Below are positions 48,901-58,973 of a stretch of 64,000 bases of DNA, one piece after another. The stretch lies in the NCBI GenBank assembly GCA_914767715.1, contig OU612075.1, positions 11,966,001 to 12,030,000 of the forward strand. The letters are read 5' to 3'. A model generated the notes under the pieces. The model had not been told where the DNA came from. It was given only the letters and a program-made list of their open reading frames with translations, and did no database searches. The first letter of the stretch is position 1; each line of letters starts with the position of its first letter. Source of the stretch: Membranipora membranacea (Eukaryota; Bryozoa; Gymnolaemata; Cheilostomatida; Membraniporidae). Position numbers and translations under genes: made by a program.

Positions 48901-51047
48901 TTATGTCAAAGAAGATCAATTAAGATTGGTGCTAAAATCAGATGTGGCGTTACTGTCAGTCCTCATTGCTCATAAGATCACTTTTTGGCTGCCTCTCTTA
49001 TATTTTTATAGCATCAATCCATTTCTGCCGGAGAATCACAGCTGTATGAAATACTAACTCTGGTCATTTCAAAGGATTGAACACTTCTACTACACTAATC
49101 CCCCTTCCCTCAAAACTATGCAAAAAAATACACATATATACGTCAACTGCCAGTGCCTTTACTGGAGTATATACAAAATATTATGAATGATGCCGAAGTT
49201 GCCATCTCAACTAATTTACAAACACAAACAACCATAGTCATAATAATCATACCAGAAATTTGTATCAAACATCCACAACGACCGCTCTGAAGCAAATGGT
49301 CCCTTATTTCAAGTATGGTGAGAAATCAGAAATATCCGTCAACTTAAAATGTCACATTAGTGAGTATTGTTCTGAAAAATCTGGAGTCCGTCTGGATAGG
49401 TATGTATGTGAGTTTTTCATTCAAAGATGCACTTGATACTCAGTGACTTATCAAAAAAGTTTGTTACAAAATGCATTCATTTATATGCTTTCAAAACCTG
49501 CTGTGTATGGTTGAATGGTTTTGCGAATTCAAAAATTAGAGAACACCACCGGAGAGGGAATTTAGAGCTCTAAATGGCATAGCCAAATCCAAACGCCGAA
49601 TCTTAGTCAGAACCGTATGTAAATTGCTTCTGCAAATGGCGGAACTTAGCAGCCAACTTTTACCTCCAGTCAGCTTTTCCACAAGCTTTGTGTACACCTT
49701 ATACTGAACAAATAACATTAACTCACTTGATGGCTAACATATGAGTAAAAGAGACAGAATCCAACTTATGGTTGAGAGAAACGTGGAAAAAACAAGCTAG
49801 CCCGGTAATTTTTTTTTCACCACAATGATGTGTTTGCTGTTGGGGGTTTGGCTTATTTTGATGGGAAAATTTACCAATGGCTGCAAGTGAAAATACCTAC
49901 AAGTGTTCCACATGGCGTGACATGAAAATTTTTCCGAAAAAATGGCTATTAGCGCTCTAAAACATAAATTTTCATGCTCAATTCCTATATTCTCAATGAT
50001 AACTTATATGATACAGGCACAAGCCATGCACAACCAGATTGCGCCGCGTCATGGATTTCGCAATAATTAAGTAGGACGTTTTGAGCACTGCATTGTCCAC
50101 TCTAGAGTATATAATAACTCTATGATTGTTACTCAGTTACATTATTATTCTATAGATGGTGGTCTTATTGCCATGGCGATGAATCAGAGACCTTTGCTCA
50201 GGGCAGCATATGACAGAGCCCTGGAAAAGTATGACGGTCTTATCATGCCAACCATACCGTCTGTAGCAAGGAAGGTTCCCCCAGCAAATTTGAGTGTTCT
50301 CAGTTTCCTCGGAGAAGCATTCTCCAACACACAGAACACAGGCATGCAGAACCTTTCCGGGCATCCCGCCATATCACTCCCTGTGGGCAAAGTTCTGCCT
50401 GAGGATAAAGAGGTGAGTCATGCCCCCCACTTGTTGTCCTGTCATATATTATTTGAGTTAAATGTTACTCATATTTGTCATGCGACAAGTGTGCCAAACA
50501 TCTTGCAGTTAGTGGTATTATGCTCTTAACAATGGTTAACACAGAGGCCGAAAAGGTATACACCCGAGGGTGCTGGAGGCTGGGACAATCAAACTTGAAA
50601 GCTCCCCCAATGGGACTCAAACCTACAACTCCTGCGGCACAAATCGCCTGGCTGACAGATTGCGCCATCTCACCATCCCCACAAAAGAAGGGGTTGATGG
50701 CGCTAATTAGCATAGGCCTACCCGCTATTCACTACTCAGAGTTGGATTCTCTCATCCCATAGCACAGTCCAATCCACCATTGCCACCCTATGCAACACAG
50801 CGTACGTGTTAGGTTTGTCGGCCCTACATGGCCCAATGCTGGGACCCCTTGTAAGAAACGGCCTAACATAAAACGAGTTTTGTATTAAATTTAGAATTCG
50901 TTTCATGTTGGGCTTTTTAATACTTAACAGGGACAAGCTGGTACCATTCCACTTCCTGCGGGACTTATGATTATTGGATCACACTTTGGCGAGTCTAATC
51001 TTCTTGACCTTGCTTATGGAGTAGAGAAGTTAGTACAAGGTTCTTAG
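42926..51047 (+). CDS. Amidase-signature amidase, copy 2
   Basis: Eleven exons with the same lengths and phases as copy 1: 42926-42950, 43663-43761, 44091-44217, 45506-45818, 46181-46310, 46620-46765, 46997-47153, 47583-47710, 47836-47908, 50156-50412, 50931-51047. This gives 523 residues plus TAG. The triad is intact: Lys106, Ser181 and Ser205 (here in GGDMGGS). The residue after the GGSSSG loop is Cys185 instead of Ser, which is outside the triad. Two oddities: the exon 2 donor is GTCAGG (weaker than GTAAGG in copy 1), and the exon 5 acceptor has moved, leaving a relic of the old exon start at 46051-46100. Intron 9 (2.2 kb) holds a LINE-related fragment and a complete hAT-like element. The coding frame is open throughout, so the gene is probably functional. 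Confidence 0.9.
46051..46100 (+). pseudogene. Relic of the old exon 5 start in amidase 2
   Basis: The sequence tttgttacacag followed by gtggttgccggggaagtag is the acceptor and first codons of exon 5 as still used in copy 1 (23076). Here it runs into ttctcatctgtgatcatttt, and a fresh copy of the exon start with a new acceptor (tcgtctgcag, attgtagctggagaagtaga) lies 130 bp downstream and is the one that keeps the full exon. Confidence 0.7.
47250..47410. repeat. Dispersed repeat, copy 2
   Basis: This is the partner of 22735-22935; it lies in intron 7 of amidase 2, a different intron from the first copy. Shared blocks include the acacag-gacctc stretch and tggctag followed by gaatggcttgccagtgccaa. 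Confidence 0.5.
48055..48200. mobile_element. LINE-related 3' fragment in amidase 2 intron 9
   Basis: The run ttcaggtagcatgagcctg, gaccagctcaattaagcttc and cttcattgaggg matches 25640-25765 in the same intron of amidase 1 and the LINE end near 23765-23860. The preceding intron sequence (agcgactgcatat, ccaatcagccttact) also matches copy 1. Confidence 0.6.
48318..50124. mobile_element. hAT-like non-autonomous DNA transposon with long inverted repeats
   Basis: The element starts catagagttattatatactc and ends with its reverse complement. The inverted repeats are about 341 bp (48318-48658) and 333 bp (49792-50124) and differ at scattered sites. The direct repeat attgttac flanks it at 48310-48317 and 50125-50132. 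An 8-bp target duplication with CA...TG ends fits the hAT superfamily. The ~1.1 kb interior has no transposase-like open frame, so the copy depends on a helper. It sits in intron 9 of amidase 2, 31 bp before exon 10. Confidence 0.88.
50570..50705 (-). mobile_element. tRNA-like repeat of a second SINE type
   Basis: On the minus strand a head gatggcgcaatctgtcagcc and a B-box-like aggtttgagtccca are followed by a short unique tail. The sequence is unlike the SINE at 2985-3182. It lies in the last intron of amidase 2. One copy only is visible, so the assignment is weak. Confidence 0.4.
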
Positions 51048-51184
51048 ACATCTCTGAATTATTACTACAGCCTAGCTGCCAATAGCAATCGTAGTCTAGG
51101 AAATGAAAGAAATTTTAGTAATGCCGCAAAAAATAGGGGTTCTTCAAGACCTCTATCTACAAAGTCCGTAAACCTATGATATTT

Positions 51185-51430
51185 GGATGAAACCCAGCAA
51201 TAATTGACTGATTTACTATTGTTTGATAGTCAATAGTGTCAGTGATAGCATTAATTGGTAATTTATGTCTGGTATTTTTTTAGTAAAACATAAGTATTGC
51301 TATGTTTTCCTACTCATTTTCAAGAAATGAATATTCATATACTATTTGCTAGTAGTATTTTACTCTTTCTTGTTGTTATTCACCATTAATTAATTAATTA
51401 AATTAAAGAACTTTTTTTTTACCAGCATTA
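51185..51430 (+). repeat. 3' flank of amidase 2, matching 41165-41380
   Basis: This is the partner of the detached flank at 41165-41380. It marks how far the ancestral amidase duplication unit extended beyond the stop codon, at least 380 bp. Confidence 0.6.
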
Positions 51431-52364
51431 TGAAACATATAGTTATACAAAGTATAGTATAATAGGGCATAAGCATTGAACACCACACCATATGAGAGAT
51501 TCAATTCGAGGCCTTTAGAGTCATTTCACCATTATAATAATAAAATGGTAATGATATTTTTAAGTTATTATAAATGAACATGTTTCCAAAGTTGTCCATG
51601 CATTGAAATGAGAGCAGACGCTATAAAAATGTAAGGGTCAAGGTTACACAATAGTTCGATTGAAGTAGTCCAAAACATTTTTACTTTCTTTTATAAACAT
51701 TACCTGCAAATGTGCTTTATTCATAGTAGGATATGATGACTGCAATTTTCACACTTTTCCTTATTTCCTGTCAAACTTCACTCTGGATAAATCTTGTTTA
51801 CTCTCGGATCACATACAAATAACAGTTCAGCTGCAGCCTTGACTACAACAAGACTTAAAATTATCATAAACTGGCAGCCCAGATTATCGAAGTAACAAGG
51901 TTTGTTAGTTAGTTAGCAAGTACAAGAGAAACAATTGTTTCCAGTCAATATCAAAGGTGTGCTAGGGCTCACTGTTGGTCCAGGGACTGGAGTACTTACT
52001 TACTTGTACCAATGAGCTACTCCTTGCTTGCAACTGTAGCTGAGTGTTTACTGCTGAGTGGTAAGATGAGCCTCTCAGTGGCTGAGCAGATAAAGCTGGT
52101 TGCAAAGCCTATCACTGTCACTGAAGCAATATGTTGAGCGTAGTAAACTCCTTTGCCTCTCCCATTGCTGAATTTGAAGAGTCTACTGCCTACTAATCTA
52201 TCGCTGAACCTAGCCTGACTTACTTGATACTGGAGAGTGATCGCCCCTCTGGTGAAGATTCCAGCCAAGTTTCAGACTCGTCTATTGGTAATCTGCCCAT
52301 GCCAGAATCCGTATAACCAGATTACCAGATAACCAGATTCACCATTTTCTGGAACCTTTTCCTG

Positions 52365-52480
52365 CAACAGGTCCTGTGGCTTTGTACGGGTTTAGCCGTT
52401 GAAGCTTTGTTGTTGGGAGGGGACAACAACAAAGATAGTAAACTAAAACGGCTTAACCCGTACAAAGCCGCAGAACCTGC
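52365..52480. repeat. Fold-back (inverted) repeat
   Basis: Left arm ggctttgtacgggtttagcc and right arm ggcttaacccgtacaaagcc are near-perfect reverse complements around a ~45-bp loop containing ttgttgttgggaggggacaa. The structure could form a hairpin and is probably a small MITE. Confidence 0.8.
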
Positions 52481-53311
52481 TGACATATAATCTCCCGCTT
52501 GTTTAAACCACTGTCTTTCTCCCATTGCTGAATTACTGCGTATCAGTCTACCTCTGAACCTAACCTCCCAACAACAAAGATTTTCTGAACAGGTTACATT
52601 GAACCAAAATATGTTTTTTACTTTGTTTTTCTAAACAAGCTCTCCGGCCTCAGATAACAGTATTAGTTGCATCATTTAATTTGCAGATGTTAGCCGATTA
52701 TCAAGTAAGAAATAGTCATTACAAAACTAACCCAGTTCTGAAAGGTACATTAGGTCCATAAATGTGAAGGTTTGAGTCGATACTGCCATAACATGTCTCA
52801 ATACTGCCTCCTATCGTCTTTGAACGTCCCAAGACTCTCAAGACTGCCCTACAACAAGTATTACGAACCTTCACACACACATTGCTAGAAACTGGCAAAA
52901 GTGTCCTTTCAGAACTGCTTAAAGATTTTTAATGGTTTCATTAGGTCTGTATGTCATGTGCTGACGTTGGCTGACCAACACTGTTTGCACACTCCTAGCC
53001 CATCAGTAATACCTTTTTGCCCATGCATTTCAAACCATTATAGTACCCTTGTCATGACTATACTGCTGCGTCTTAGGCAGTATAAACAATCTAACATATA
53101 CTCAGGTAACCTTATACTAAAGCTAAACTCCCTTTGGCTTTGCCAATATGATCATCTGTGATTGGGCCGCAAGGAGTGGACACAACACACCGATAGTTTT
53201 CCAATCTTTTCCTGGCAAAACATTGGCAGCCACGCACAAGTACAGAAGGTGTACTTTCCAATCATGTTGTGTAACCGATTCCTCATGCTAGTCTGTCTAT
53301 TATTTTACAGA

Positions 53312-56300
53312 ATGGCGGACGATAAAACTCGAAGGCCTGGAACTGGCTCACGTAAGTCTTACAATACTTAGTCAATGATATACATCTGTGTCAGACCAGC
53401 TTTGAAAGCCTGTGCCTTCCTCACTAAAGGTGATGAATGATAACATGTTGTTGTGTCAGTGAAAGTAAAAAGACATGACATAAGCTATAAATAACATTGA
53501 TGACACTGTCATATCTAACACTAAGCAGTGAGCAGGGAGGCGTGTACATGGAGCATACTTCCCTTGGGCTGAAGGCCGTTCTAACCAGCAAGCCAACTCG
53601 ACCTACTACAAAAAGTGTAACCAAACAGAATAACTGCAACATTATTAACTGATGAATGATCACCTGAAAGAATGTTCAACAGTCCCCTATAGTTCAATCA
53701 TTTGGCTTCCTTGCAGATATTCCGCTGGTTGAGCCTGCGAGTGAGTCAGAACTGAGAGATATTGCTGAGACATTAAAGCTCGGCATCAATGATGAAGAAC
53801 TCAAGGAGTATACAGGTATGTTTAGCTAACATACCTTCTTTAAAATATTTTGTATTTTAATCTTTTCTATGATTCATGTTTAATTGTGTTGCACTTCCAC
53901 ATGTCGAGGTGAACACAAGCCTAGATCTATTCGCTTAGGTTACACCAATAATATGCCTTGATCTTGTTGTCCTCGACAGGTTAGAAGCCAACCGCAGCAT
54001 ACTATCCCTCCACTTTTCAGCATCGATATACCTTGCAACCATCAACATTAGAACGCATCATGGAAATAATAATCATCAAAATGGGGACTTGAGACAGATT
54101 TTGCACGAAATGACAAATTATAAAATATATCTATCACCACATAGATCTTGTGTACATTGTCATCTGGACCATGGTATTTTATTAATATTATATTTTTATA
54201 CATGTTTTGTAATTTATTACACCATCCGTACTCTAACATGCAGAAGTTCAAAATCTGCAGATTCATGTATATTGTAGAATGGCTGAATATGTCCTTAGCG
54301 CGATGTGATACACTGAGAGAAATCCCAGAGACAACGATACCAGTTTTATATCCCAGAACACCCGGCGTAAAACCAACAAGAGAAGATAACCCTCTCAATG
54401 CTTGGTAAATGAAATAACCTTATGTTATACTTTTTGAATGATATGAGGTTTTTACCACAAATAAGATGTAGTAAGCTTAGAAGAAGTTTTGGTCATGAAC
54501 AGTGACTCATCACCTCTGACATGAAGGTACTACCTCAACTCTAACTGAGTTCAAAACAGCTATTAGTGAGTAGGGAATTAAATCACTGCTTGTCCCCAGA
54601 CTTCTAAAACCATAAGACTCTAAGTTGTAGCTGGGATATAGCTGATCTCCTCACTTTCGGAAATCAACTCTCACAAACATTCATCAGAAGCTCATCACTT
54701 TGTTTTTCACCAGACTGTCAATTACTTACTTTCCCGACTTTTGTTGGGGTGTCAGTAGCTTCAATTTTTCAGGATAATTGTAGTTATGCATAAAATATGA
54801 TATAAGTTTGGACTATATTTAGCTGTTATCTAAACTTAATTGACTGTTTTTGTCTGTTTTAACAGTTGAATTCTCTTTTGTTTAGGGCTAGAAAGGTGAC
54901 CATTAAAGGTGAGTCCAGCGGTCTATTAGCCGGGAAGAAAATTGCCATCAAAGACAACATCTACGTTGCTGGTGTGCCCCTTCAGAACGGGTCTAAGATC
55001 TGGGATGGCTACACTCCTGAGTTCGATGCGACTGTCGTCACTCGAATCCTCAAAGCTGGTGGCACAATCACCGGAAAGTCGACTTGTGAGAACATGTGTC
55101 AATCAGCAGGGAGTTTTACTAGTGCTGGTGGGCCTGTACTCAACCCACATGACAAGACGAGACAGACCGGGGGTTCCAGCTCCGGCAGTGCTGCTTTGGT
55201 GAGATTTCAGACTATTCTCTCAGCTGTCGAAATATAATATATCACTCAGTTGTCATGAAAATTGAAGACCCATCTCCCCTCCCCCCCCAATGTTCCAAGT
55301 AATGCGGTAAATCATATGATTCAAATAGATTCAAAGCTTTTGTGATGGAAAGTTAGGAATTCCAAAAAACAACTATGTAATAATTTGGTCATATGTGATA
55401 AACGCTTAGATTCGAGACAACAAAGGCAATATTTGACCAGATTATTAAAGTAATAGTTTTACTCTTGCAGAAGTAGACATGGTTCTCCCATCTGTGATAA
55501 TTTTGTCCTGTTGTGGGACAAGAAGAAAGGTTGTGACCAGATGAATAAAGTTCATTTTATCAATTTAATAGTTTATTGTTTATTATTTCATTCTTATTTC
55601 ATCTGCAGATTGTATCTCTTATTTCATTTGCAGATTGTATCTCTTATGTACTCTGCAGATTTTATTTCTTATTTTGTCTGCAGATTGTATCTCTTTTTTC
55701 GTCTGCAGATTGTTGCTGGAGAGGTGGATATGGCTCTAGGAGGGGACCAGGGGGGTTCAGTTAGAGTACCAAGTAGTTGGACTGGCTGTGTTGGACTCAA
55801 GCCAACATGGGGTCTGGTCCCTGTAACTGGCTCTATTGGTTTGTTACACAAATTATTTTGCCATATAGTTTTGAGTATTCTTAGATGCAATCGGTTTTTT
55901 TCCACTGCTGTTTGGGCCGTCGTGCAGATTTAAAAAAAAAATGTCCCTGAAAAACCTTGAATGTGGACTTCGAAAATGTTTCTCATCTTTATCACATAAT
56001 AATATGTGTATTTTGTTGTTGATATATCATTGAAGTCCACATTTGAGTTGCTGGCTACGCACAAACAGCAAATAGCACAATAGGTCAGGGTTTCACACAA
56101 AAATGCACATGCACACACATACACACAAGCATTAAAAATCTTGTGCATTGGCGCTCTAGAATTGAGTACAAAAACGCAACAGGAACAAATTTTATCACAA
56201 TAACCGTACACTGGAATGTTATTCATGCATAGGTTTGGAGCCAACAGTCGATCACATAGGACCGATGGCTAACACAGTATCAGATGTAGCGTTACTTCTA

Positions 56301-58973
56301 GAGGTGATAGCAGGGTACGATGAAGGTAGAGATCACCGTCAAATCCCCAATCAGCACATTCCTAAATATACAAGAATGGTGAGTCAAGTTCTTGTATTCA
56401 CAAGCTCATCAACATGTTGTCATTTTATTCTGTTTAACAAGTTGTTTAAAATGATATATATTCTTTTTATTCTTAACATTTTCGTAAACAAAGGGGTTTT
56501 ACAACCATAGCTGATGTTGTATATATGTCTGGATGTTTAAAGTCCTACAATTTATATTTCGGAACATTATTTAATGACATCTGCAGCAGGATGAAAAGTA
56601 GGGTGATAAAGTAAATGATTAAACTGATTCTCCAAATTTGTGCTATCAAAAGTCAACTCACCCTTGCAATAATATCACCTCAGCCTATCTTTCCTGTGAT
56701 TTGTCAACCCTCTGTGATATACAGTCTCAAATAGTTAAGCAATCTGAGGCATGATTCATGCATTGAACTCTCGCTTTTGCTGGATCGATTGAACACTATA
56801 TCATGTTTTGTTAAGTTAAAAGGAGATTTGTGTGGCAAGAAGTTTGCATACGTGCCAGAAGGTTTCAGTAATGCTACGCCTGGTGTAAAGTCAACTATAG
56901 ACGGTGTAGTCGAACAGATCAGAGCTGCTGGAGGGGTGGTAGAGGTGATCAGTATTCCTGAACATAAGACAGGTGAAATCCATAAACACGCACATAGGCC
57001 TATATATTTAGTTTTTTATGTTGATGGTAAAAGCAATTAAATCTGAGTTGCGAATATTTACATTATTTTGTGATTTTATGTAAATTTGATGTTTACACAT
57101 GCCAATGTGCAAAGAATAGGAACTTTGTTCCTACAAAATAAATAATGTTTACTCAACAAGATGAGTGCTGAACTAGCAGCAGAGTCCCTCCTGATGGAAA
57201 AACATAAACATTATAATCATGTATTATACGATTATGTTGAAACAGCAAGGAGCTGTTTTGTCATGTTCAAAACGCAGACAACTCCTATATGTATTTCATC
57301 TTGCCCAACAACTGTAAGAATACAATTCATGGTATGACAGGATGCTCATTCTAGAATTCATAATTGTCTCATTATACAGGTGGTCCGATATTTATGGCGT
57401 TATGGACAGGTTTCTATGATTCAATATTCAGGAATCATGGACAATCGCCAGGTTACAATGAGTTCTACAACAGATCAGCTGGAATTCACCTAAAAAAAGC
57501 GTTAGAGGTCAGTGTCACTCACTCCTTGTGTCCACATGTCATGTGTTCAGTCCATTCAATTAACCAGCATCTTAATAAACTATTTGTCAGAATTTCAAAG
57601 CTTTGACAGGACTCTATTTGCCTGCTACCTTATTATCTGTCAAAAGGAAAGGGATCATTTGATTCATAGGATATGGTTTATGTTGTTTTGCGGTGTACTG
57701 TACGGGATATGTGGTTCGCATTTATATATATCATTTGAGCAGTATTTCCAGTTGCGAACCTTATGGAGTCGAGTGGTTATCGATGATAATTCAGCGACTG
57801 AATCTATACATTTCCATGTAAAACAAAGTGATGATGTTCCAAAAACAATGTTATCTTGGTTCTGTTTTTGTAGACACACTCCTATGATCTTCAGCCAATC
57901 ATGAAAGCTGTAGCTCTGTTTGGTGAATATGTTAACAGAAAGGATCGTAAGTTATCACTGAAGAAACTAAGGATAATTCAATTTATCATGCCCTCTAGCA
58001 TAACATTAGTAGTTGATGGTGATGAATTCATAAACGAGCAATACTACTATTTGTATTGTACATGCTACTCATCCCTAATCTCATCATTAAATGATTTTTC
58101 ACTTAACTTGACCCGTTACTTCATTCAACCTATGTACCATCTTTGTTATAGATGGCGGTCTACTGGCTATGGCGATGAATCAGAGGCCGTGGCTGAGGGC
58201 AGCGTATGACAGAGCATTGGAAAAGTATGATGGACTAATTATGCCAACCGTAAAGTTTGTGGCAAGAGAAGTACCACCTACAAACCAGGGGTTCATTACC
58301 TTCATTGCAGAGGCTCTTAAAAACACTGTGAACACAGGCATTTCAAACCTGACGGGACATCCTGCGATATCACTGAACGTCGGCAAAGCGCTGCCGGAAC
58401 ATGTGAGTTGATTGAGTGTTCTTGATTCGCACCACTCAATTTTCAGAGATTCGATTCATTTATGATTTGCCTATTAAATATTAATCGCTCCCAATCATTG
58501 TTCTATCAATTGATTGGATGAATTTATTGTTTATTATTTTGCACATTTTATACTTTTGTGTCGTTTGGAGTGAAAGTTGTCTATCCGTACATTTTTTTTC
58601 AAAGGAGTGGACAAATCCCATAAAAACACAATGATCTGAGTGTAAAATGTTCATATCATTGTGCACATATATTTTGGCTAAATGGGAAATATATAAACAT
58701 ATATATTATGGATACTTCATATAACCCGGAAGGACTATATCATGTTTGACAATTAATTTTGAGATCTCTCGCAAATTTTCCAAACTCACATCTGTTGCTG
58801 CCTATTTGTGGCGCTGTTTATGAACAAATCCCGGAATTGACTGAAATATTTTGCAGGACCAGGCTGGAGCTGTGCCACTTCCTGTTGGCCTGCAGATAAT
58901 CGGATCTCTTTTTGGCGAAGCTAAACTTCTTGATCTCGCTTATGGCATAGAAAAGCTCGTACAAGGATCATAA
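53312..58973 (+). CDS. Amidase-signature amidase, copy 3
   Basis: Eleven exons: 53312-53351, 53717-53815, 54278-54404, 54886-55198, 55709-55838, 56233-56378, 56816-56972, 57380-57507, 57874-57946, 58152-58402, 58857-58973. This gives 526 residues plus TAA. Compared with copies 1 and 2, exon 1 is five codons longer ([13 protein letters not shown]) and exon 10 two codons shorter. The triad is intact: Lys111, Ser186, and Ser210 in GGDQGGS. It is the most diverged copy, especially in exons 7-10 (for example [17 protein letters not shown]), so substrate preference may differ. The ATG follows an acceptor-like ttattttacag, again suggesting a 5'-UTR intron. The exon 5 donor is GTTTGT (GTATGT in copies 1 and 2), and its acceptor is the last of a tandem array. 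A remote AATAAA at 59669-59674 may be the poly(A) signal. Confidence 0.9.
55470..55505 (+). pseudogene. Relic of the old exon 5 start in amidase 3
   Basis: The run cttgcag, aagtagacatggttctcc is the remains of the original exon 5 start (compare gaagtagacatggctctagg in copy 1), now followed by catctgtgataattttgtcc. The same insert sequence follows the relic in copy 2. The functional exon starts about 235 bp later at 55709. Confidence 0.65.
55578..55708 (+). repeat. Tandem array of duplicated 3' splice sites
   Basis: A ~25-bp unit, roughly ttatttcatctgcagattgt plus atctc, is repeated about five times (AGs near 55609, 55634, 55659, 55684 and 55708). Each unit contains a pyrimidine-rich tract, a CAG acceptor and the first bases of exon 5 (attgt). 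Only the last joins the full exon; earlier acceptors would add short extra sequence, some with stops. Confidence 0.8.

Larger units (their letters stand above)
51048..53311. other. Spacer between amidases 2 and 3
   Basis: The first part (51185-51430) is amidase 3' flank also found at 41165-41380. A fold-back repeat lies at 52365-52480. An 83-codon minus-strand open frame near 52017-52268 has no recognisable domain. Nothing else is supported. Confidence 0.5.

Noticed and set aside
52017-52268. 83-codon minus-strand frame
   Set aside because: No recognisable domain, no splice partners, and it lies in repeat-rich spacer.
57512-57904. 130-codon plus-strand frame
   Set aside because: It runs through intron 8 of amidase 3 into exon 9 in the wrong frame.
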